Positions 23,839 through 28,386 of a stretch of 28,386 nucleotides of DNA are shown piece after piece (positions within the stretch are counted from its first letter, which is position 1; each line of letters opens with the position of its first letter). Under the pieces are notes generated by a model. That model was not told the origin of the DNA. It was given only the letters and a program-made list of their open reading frames with translations, and did no database searches. Origin of the DNA: an uncultured Lachnospiraceae bacterium (GTDB lineage Bacteria; Bacillota; Clostridia; Lachnospirales; Lachnospiraceae); contig CAJUPT010000036.1 of the NCBI GenBank assembly GCA_910588405.1, forward strand, positions 5,127 through 33,512, read 5' to 3'. The translations under genes and the position numbers were made by a program.

Positions 23839-24750
23839 ATGAACCTGCCGCAGCTGCGTTATTTTGTGACCCTGGCCCATGTGGAGCATTACACAAAGGC
23901 GGCCGAGATTTTAAATATTACCCAGCCCTGTATGACCTATACGGTGCGGGTTTTGGAGGAGGAGCTGGGCGTAAAGCTTTTTGAGAAGGACGGGCGGAAC
24001 GTGGCGCTGACAAAATACGGGAGGATGTTTCTTGCGGATGTGGAGTACGTTCTGGAGCAGCTGGACCGCTCCGTGGAAAAAATGCAGAAGGTGGGACGGG
24101 GCTCAGGGGAGATCGTGATCGCTTTTCTGCGCACCCTGGGCATGGGCTTTATTCCGTGGCTGATGAAAGGATTTCTTGAGAAGGATGGGAACAGGGAAAA
24201 AGGCGTTACGTTTCAGCCTTTCTGCGGCCGGGTGGTGTCCGCCGATCTGATTGCCGACTTAAAGGCCCGGAAATTTGACGTTGCGTTCTGTTCAAAGATT
24301 GAGGGAGAGTATGCCGTGGATTTTGTGCCTGTTTTTCATGAAGAACTGGTACTGATTACGCCTTCTGGCCATCCTCTGGCGGAAAAAACGGGCGTTACAT
24401 TGGATGAGACGCTGGCGTACAGGCATATTACATTTAAAAGCACCAGCGGTATTTACCGTATTATTTTTGATATGTTTATGAATACGGTGGGAAGACTGCC
24501 GGACAGCGCCTATGAGCTGGAGGAAGATCAGGTCATCGCAAGCTTTATCGCCCACAGCGAAGGGCTGATCGCAGTGGTGCCGAACATGCCGGTTCTGAAA
24601 TCGCTGGATGTAAAGGTTCTACCGTTGAAGGATGTTGCTTATGAGCGGAATTTTTATATGGCGACGCTGAAGGACGTATACCAGTCCCCGGCGCTGGTTT
24701 CCTTTATTAGGTATGTGAAGGAGAATGCGGGGGCGTATTTTGAACATTAG
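23839..24750 (+). CDS. LysR-family transcriptional regulator
   Basis: The 303-residue protein has the usual LysR layout. The N-terminal winged helix-turn-helix covers residues 1-60 (MNLPQLRYFVTLAHVEHYTK, ILNITQPCMTYTVRVLEEEL, GVKLFEKDGRNVALTKYG). A linker helix and a periplasmic-binding-protein-like effector domain follow (GEIVIAFLRTLG, FDVAFCSKIEGEYAVDFVPV). The ATG at 23839 is preferred because AAAGGA lies 8 bases upstream; an ATG at 23833 is too close to it. It ends at a strong terminator and precedes the flavin oxidoreductase, a plausible but unproven target. Confidence 0.92.
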   Translation: MNLPQLRYFVTLAHVEHYTKAAEILNITQPCMTYTVRVLEEELGVKLFEKDGRNVALTKYGRMFLADVEYVLEQLDRSVEKMQKVGRGSGEIVIAFLRTLGMGFIPWLMKGFLEKDGNREKGVTFQPFCGRVVSADLIADLKARKFDVAFCSKIEGEYAVDFVPVFHEELVLITPSGHPLAEKTGVTLDETLAYRHITFKSTSGIYRIIFDMFMNTVGRLPDSAYELEEDQVIASFIAHSEGLIAVVPNMPVLKSLDVKVLPLKDVAYERNFYMATLKDVYQSPALVSFIRYVKENAGAYFEH

Positions 24751-24763
24751 GGCGTATTGGGAC

Positions 24764-24798
24764 GGACGGTGATATTCGAGAACACCGTCCTCTTTTTT
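24764..24798 (+). terminator. Intrinsic terminator after the LysR gene
   Basis: GGACGGTG at 24764-24771 pairs with CACCGTCC at 24783-24790, then C and six Ts follow to 24798. Confidence 0.9.
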
Positions 24799-24915
24799 AT
24801 GATTATTAATAAAATATTTTTATTTATAATTTTAAAATCATTGATTAGACTTATTATATTATTCCATTATATAATTAACATAACTATAACAGGACGTCCG
24901 ATTTTTTATCAAAAT
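24799..24915. other. AT-rich gap before repeat R4
   Basis: About 117 bases of very AT-rich DNA with no gene. A TATAAT at 24870-24875 is the best -10 in it, but no good -35 lies at the right spacing. It may hold the promoter for the downstream oxidoreductase, placed outside the repeat. Confidence 0.45.
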
Positions 24916-25081
24916 ATGAAAAACAGCAACAGACCCTAAGTGCTCATAGCGATGGGAAGGGAGTTGCGGAACTACTACAGCAACGGACTGTACAAGCCCC
25001 GGGAGGATTTCCTGACATTTTAATGGCTGGAAATTCTCCCAGTTCAAAAGGGCTTGGGAAGGGAGTTGCGGAACTATAATA
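24916..25081 (+). repeat. Dispersed leader repeat, copy R4 (mosaic)
   Basis: This copy begins with ATGAAAAACAGCAAC, then jumps into the right half of the second module (AGACCCTAAGTGCTCATAGC), the shared tail at about 24953-24974, and a full first module with a second tail at about 25054-25080. GGGAGGATTT (25001-25010) can pair with AAATTCTCCC (25031-25040) inside a CAAGCCC/GGGCTTG stem. The tandem period of about 101 bases resembles that in R1. It ends just before AAAGGGG, the SD of the next gene. Confidence 0.85.
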
Positions 25082-25096
25082 GAAAGGGGTAACGAA

Positions 25097-27094
25097 ATGA
25101 AAAACAACTACCGACATATTTTTTCTCCGCTCACGGTTCGGAACATGACGCTGAAAAACCGTATCGTGATGATGCCGATGGGAACCAATTACGGCGAGCA
25201 GAGCGGTGAGATGAGCTTTCTCCATATCAACTATTATGAACAGCGGGCAAAGGGCGGCGTGGGCCTGATTATTATGGAAAATGCCAGCGTGGATTCTCCA
25301 TTGGGCTCCAACGGCACCACCCAGCTTCGAATCGACCACGACAATTATATTCCCCGCCTGTTTAAATGCTGTGAAAACCTTCATAAATACGGCGCATGTG
25401 TCGCCATCCAGATCAACCATGCAGGCGCTTCGGCTGTCTCCGCGAGGACAAATATGCAGCCGGTTTCCGCTTCTGACATCCCTTCCAAGGAAGGCGGGGA
25501 GATTCCCCGTCCTCTGGAAAAAGAAGAGATTCTGCGTATCGTCCGGAAATACGGCGAGGCGGCGAAGCGGGCGCAGACTGCCGGTTTTGATGCCGTGGAG
25601 ATTCATGCGGGCCATTCCTATCTGATCAGCCAGTTTCTCTCTCCCCTTACCAACAACTGTACCGATGAATTCGGCGGCTCCCTGGAAAACCGTACCCGGT
25701 TCTGCCGTATGGTCGTCGACGAGGTAAGAAGGCAGGTAGGGCCTGGCTTCCCCATCCTTCTGCGGCTCAGCACAGATGAGCTGATGGAGGGCGGCAATAC
25801 GCTGGAGGATACTTTAAAATATCTGGAATATCTCCAGGATGAGGTTGACATTTTCAATGTTTCCTGCGGTCTGAACGGCTCGATCCAGTATCAGATCGAC
25901 GCCAACTATTTCGAGGACGGATGGCGGGCTTATATGGCAAAGGCCGTCAAAGAAAAATTCCACAAGCCCTGTATCACCATGGGAAATATCCGTGACCCCG
26001 AAGTGGCTGAAAAAATCCTTGCCGACGGCGATGCCGACCTGATCGGTATGGGCCGGGGGCTGATCGCCGACCCGGAATGGGTCAATAAAACGGCAGAAGG
26101 CCGGGAAGAGGACATCCGCAAATGTATCTCCTGCAATATCGGCTGCGCCGGAAACCGGATTGGCTTCAACCGGCCGATCCGCTGTACGGTCAATCCTTCT
26201 GTGCTGGAGGGCGATGTTTACAAAGAGCGGAAGGTGACAAAAAACTGTAATGTGGTGGTGGTCGGCGGCGGAACTGCTGGCCTGGAAGCCGCATGTACGG
26301 CGGCGGAGGTGGGCTGTACCACATTTTTGCTGGAAAAGGAAGAGAGCCTTGGCGGGCTGGCTTCCCAGATTTCCAAAATACCAGCCAAGGGGCGGCTGGG
26401 GGATTTCCCTGCTTATCTGATGCACCGGGTTTCCCGTCTACATAACTTGTATATTCTGACCGGCACGGAAGGGAAAGAGGATGTGATCCGCAGGTTCCAT
26501 CCTGATATCGTAGCCGTTGCCGCAGGCTCCGTCCCGTTATTGCCGCCCATCAAGGGGCTTAGGGAGCAGATCGACCGGGAAGGCGGGAAGGTTTATTCGA
26601 TCCTCGGCATGATCCGCCATATCAAGGATTTCCCGGAATCGCTGGAAGGCAAAAAGATTGCGGTAGTCGGCGGCGGCGCCGTGGGGCTTGACGTAGTGGA
26701 ATTTTTCGCGCCGAGAAAAGCGGATATTTCCATTATCGAGATGATGGATCAGATCGGGCGTGACCTGGACCCCGTCACGAAAAATGATACGAAAACCATG
26801 ATGAAGAAATATCATGTGACACAGCAGACCGGCACGGCCCTGCAGGAAGTGAGAGCGTCTTCATTCCTTTTGAAGAATGCCGGCGGCGAGTTTGAGCTGC
26901 CCTTCGATTACGGGTTTGTCTGCCTGGGCATGCGGGCTAACGGACGGCTGTTTGAGACATTGTCAGAGGGCTTTGCCTCCGATCCGGTGGAAGTGGTTAA
27001 TATCGGCGACAGCAAGCGGGCGAGACGGATGATTGACGGGACATTTGAAGGGCGGAATATCGTGAATGTTTTGGAGCAAAAAGGATTTTTCTAG
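25097..27094 (+). CDS. FMN/FAD/4Fe-4S ene-reductase of the BaiCD/FadH type
   Basis: The 665-residue NADH:flavin oxidoreductase has two halves. The Old-Yellow-Enzyme barrel (IFSPLTVRNMTLKNRIVMMP onward) carries AVEIHAGHSYLISQFLSP with the conserved Tyr. A 4Fe-4S site follows with C343, C346, C350 and C363 (CISCNIGCAGN, then CTVNP). The C-terminal half has two dinucleotide-binding folds, VVVVGGGTAGLEAACTAAEV and IAVVGGGAVGLDVVEFFAPR. The family reduces C=C bonds in enoates, dienoyl-CoAs, bile-acid intermediates and plant phenolics; the substrate is not clear here. AAAGGGG lies 7 bases before the ATG. No other bai-type gene is near, so a bile-acid role is not supported by context. Confidence 0.9.
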   Translation: MKNNYRHIFSPLTVRNMTLKNRIVMMPMGTNYGEQSGEMSFLHINYYEQRAKGGVGLIIMENASVDSPLGSNGTTQLRIDHDNYIPRLFKCCENLHKYGACVAIQINHAGASAVSARTNMQPVSASDIPSKEGGEIPRPLEKEEILRIVRKYGEAAKRAQTAGFDAVEIHAGHSYLISQFLSPLTNNCTDEFGGSLENRTRFCRMVVDEVRRQVGPGFPILLRLSTDELMEGGNTLEDTLKYLEYLQDEVDIFNVSCGLNGSIQYQIDANYFEDGWRAYMAKAVKEKFHKPCITMGNIRDPEVAEKILADGDADLIGMGRGLIADPEWVNKTAEGREEDIRKCISCNIGCAGNRIGFNRPIRCTVNPSVLEGDVYKERKVTKNCNVVVVGGGTAGLEAACTAAEVGCTTFLLEKEESLGGLASQISKIPAKGRLGDFPAYLMHRVSRLHNLYILTGTEGKEDVIRRFHPDIVAVAAGSVPLLPPIKGLREQIDREGGKVYSILGMIRHIKDFPESLEGKKIAVVGGGAVGLDVVEFFAPRKADISIIEMMDQIGRDLDPVTKNDTKTMMKKYHVTQQTGTALQEVRASSFLLKNAGGEFELPFDYGFVCLGMRANGRLFETLSEGFASDPVEVVNIGDSKRARRMIDGTFEGRNIVNVLEQKGFF

Positions 27095-27128
27095 AAATTA
27101 TTCTCCGGGAACCGGTTAAAAGCCGAAC

Positions 27129-27157
27129 TTGCCATTCCGGAAAAATTCAGGTATAAT
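27129..27157 (+). promoter_or_regulatory. Predicted promoter of the aroQ-aroK fusion gene
   Basis: TTGCCA at 27129-27134 and TATAAT at 27152-27157 are 17 bases apart, close to the sigma-A consensus. The start codon is 146 bases downstream, leaving a leader of about 140 bases that contains a long hairpin. Confidence 0.75.
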
Positions 27158-27180
27158 CAACCGAAACAGTAAATTTAAAG

Positions 27181-27240
27181 TGTACTCTTGGTATTTCGCA
27201 AAATTCACAGGATCAAATATGGCGGAATGCCGGGAGTACA
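27181..27240 (+). ncRNA. Long leader hairpin upstream of the aroQ-aroK fusion
   Basis: In RNA, 27181-27199 (TGTACTCTTGGTATTTCGC) pairs with 27222-27240 over 19 uninterrupted positions, around a 22-base loop. Four of the pairs are U-G, all with U in the left arm. It is followed by a loosely U-rich stretch (TTTCGTGTTTTGTTTTAT), so it could act as an attenuator, a translation control element or a stability hairpin. No T-box or known riboswitch motif is seen. Confidence 0.65.
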
Positions 27241-27302
27241 TTTCGTGTTTTGTTTTATCGGATTTATCTTACAGGAACAACGATGAAAAGGAGTGAGTGA
27301 TT

Positions 27303-28076
27303 ATGGAACAGCTGGAAAAACTGAGAGCCCATCTTGATATGTGCGATGGAATTATTCTGGATGCGTTGCGGATGCGGAACAAGATCACCGAGGATATCAC
27401 GGAGTACAAACAGTCTCACGATATGCGGATCGTGCAGCCGGATCAGGAAGAAAAGAAGAGAAGCTTTCTGGAACGCCGCATGAAAGGAGAGCGTCACCAG
27501 GAGGAAATCTTAAGCGTATTTGACGCCATCCTTCTAAGCAGCAAAAAGATTCAGACCAGGGCATTATTTGAGTATAACCTTGTGCTGATCGGCTTTATGG
27601 GAGCCGGGAAGACGACGATTTCCAATACGTTGAAGCATATATTCGCCATGGACGTGATCGAGATGGATCAGATTATCGCGGAGCGGGAGGGCATGTCCAT
27701 CTCCGAAATTTTTGAAACCTACGGCGAGCAGTATTTCCGTGACGCGGAGACGAATCTGTTAATCGAACTGCAGAACCGGAAGAATGTGGTGATCTCCTGC
27801 GGCGGCGGAACGCCATTGCGGGAAGTGAATGTGGCGGAGATGAAGAAAAACGGCAAGGTGATTCTGCTGACTGCAGAGCCGGAAACGATTTTTGACCGTG
27901 TCAAGGACAGCCACGACCGCCCTGTGATCGAAAATAATAAAAACATTCCCTTTATCACGGAGCTGATGGAACAGCGCCGCCCCAAATATGAAGCCGCCGC
28001 CGATATTATTATACATACCGACGGTAAAAATGAGTATGAGATCTGTGAGGAGATTATTGCGAGGGCGCTGGAATAA
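27303..28076 (+). CDS. Chorismate mutase-shikimate kinase fusion
   Basis: The 257-residue product joins two shikimate-pathway activities. Residues 1-90 resemble an AroQ-type helical chorismate mutase (LEKLRAHLDMCDGIILDALR, MRNKITEDITEYKQ). Residues 92-257 are a shikimate kinase: P-loop GFMGAGKTT at 97-105, MDQIIAEREGMSISEIFETY, the YFRDAET Arg, SCGGGTPLRE, the lid DRPVIEN and the RRPKYEAAA Arg. The kinase half is intact. In the mutase half the usual D-x-x-R-E around QPDQEEKKR reads Q-P-D-Q-E, so two expected substrate contacts may be missing. AAGGAG lies 9 bases before 27303. Similar fusions occur in other Clostridia. Confidence 0.88.
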   Translation: MEQLEKLRAHLDMCDGIILDALRMRNKITEDITEYKQSHDMRIVQPDQEEKKRSFLERRMKGERHQEEILSVFDAILLSSKKIQTRALFEYNLVLIGFMGAGKTTISNTLKHIFAMDVIEMDQIIAEREGMSISEIFETYGEQYFRDAETNLLIELQNRKNVVISCGGGTPLREVNVAEMKKNGKVILLTAEPETIFDRVKDSHDRPVIENNKNIPFITELMEQRRPKYEAAADIIIHTDGKNEYEICEEIIARALE

Positions 28077-28127
28077 GGTCTGTTAGAATTCTTTCCCGGC
28101 AAATGAGTCAGATGGCCATGCTAAATG

Positions 28128-28167
28128 TTTTACGGGCAGGCGTGGACATTTGGCTACTGCCGTAAAA
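28128..28167 (+). terminator. Possible terminator hairpin after the fusion gene
   Basis: TTTTACGGGCAG (28128-28139) pairs with CTGCCGTAAAA (28157-28167) with one bulged G, but A rather than T follows on the + strand. On the minus strand the arm ends in TTTT, so it may better serve the remnant gene at the right edge. Confidence 0.4.
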
Positions 28168-28197
28168 AAGTGCTGCCAGTACGTCAGTCAGCGTAAG

Positions 28198-28364
28198 TTA
28201 CAATTGTTTTTTATTAAAGAGCTTAATCGCAACCAGCAGCCCTGAAATTGATATGGCAACGGAAAGCGAGACAGGCATAATGAAATCCGACGATACTGTT
28301 TCACCGGATAGTAAATCTACATTTCCACAAGTTCTTTTTTCACAAAAGCAATATATCCACTCAT
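28198..28364 (-). pseudogene. Remnant of a probable ABC-2 permease gene
   Basis: On the minus strand, GGAGG at 28372-28376 lies 7 bases before an ATG at 28364. That frame gives MSGYIAFVKKELVEM and stops at 28317. Another frame then runs to 28198, giving NVDLLSGETVSS and then a membrane-like segment (DFIMPVSLSVAISISGLLVA) ending KLFNKKQL. Both ends look like those of ABC-2-type permeases, whose middle of several hundred residues would be missing. An internal deletion with a frame shift explains this best. A genuine short reading in one frame only is possible but would not explain both protein-like parts. Confidence 0.45.
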
Positions 28365-28386
28365 TTCACTACCTCCAAAAACAGAC

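Noticed and set aside
24757..24939. 60-codon hydrophobic ORF after the LysR gene
   Set aside because: It runs through the terminator, AT-rich DNA and repeat R4, with no SD; its hydrophobicity reflects AT-rich codons.
25097..27094. Assignment of the flavin oxidoreductase as BaiCD or BaiH of bile-acid dehydroxylation
   Set aside because: The family fits, but no other bai gene is nearby, and many relatives act on other substrates.

Overview
The window looks like a chromosomal segment of a gut-type Gram-positive anaerobe of the Lachnospiraceae (Clostridia). This is inferred from the dprA-topA-codY order, a CodY very close to the Bacillus protein, consensus sigma-A promoters, strong Shine-Dalgarno (SD) sites, CsoR-style copper control, an Old-Yellow-Enzyme/Fe-S flavoprotein of the BaiCD/enoate-reductase type, and moderate GC. 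No rRNA, tRNA, CRISPR array, transposase or phage gene was seen.

Layout: (1) 1-4330, DNA processing and topology plus global nutrient regulation: dprA, topA, codY and a terminator. (2) 4445-9089, a GDP-L-fucose pathway block: gmd, fcl, manC, manA. ManA and ManC lead to GDP-mannose, and Gmd and Fcl convert it to GDP-L-fucose; phosphomannomutase is not in the window. (3) 9200-11475, an XRE regulator with an AT-hook-like tail, a bacterial PH-domain protein, and a barnase/barstar pair in which the barnase is a predicted lipoprotein. (4) 11533-14438, a multi-hairpin intergenic block, then a copper ATPase whose promoter carries a CsoR-like operator between -35 and -10, and whose C-terminal CopZ-like domain has its own internal SD and ATG. 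(5) 14522-15541, two unrecognised minus-strand genes and a 40-codon small gene. (6) 15542-18541, a gene-poor stretch with a folded element, a membrane-anchored amidase, and a PucR-type regulator overlapping it tail to tail. (7) 18779-21360, a minus-strand operon of ychF and a B12-binding-type radical SAM gene. (8) 21596-24750, lgt, a FecR-domain lipoprotein and a LysR regulator. (9) 25097-28364, the flavin/Fe-S oxidoreductase, a chorismate mutase-shikimate kinase fusion behind a long leader hairpin, and a remnant that looks like a deleted ABC-2 permease gene.

The most unusual feature is a dispersed family of palindrome-rich intergenic repeats. It occurs at 1-146, 6600-6766, 18555-18773 (minus strand) and 24916-25081. 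Every copy lies directly upstream of a gene (dprA, manC, the PucR-type gene, the flavin oxidoreductase), is oriented the same way as that gene, and ends within about 10-20 bases of its start codon. The copies are mosaics of two hairpin modules, and several paired positions differ between copies in a way that keeps the pairing. This looks like an undescribed 5'-leader element or a miniature mobile element with a strict insertion preference.
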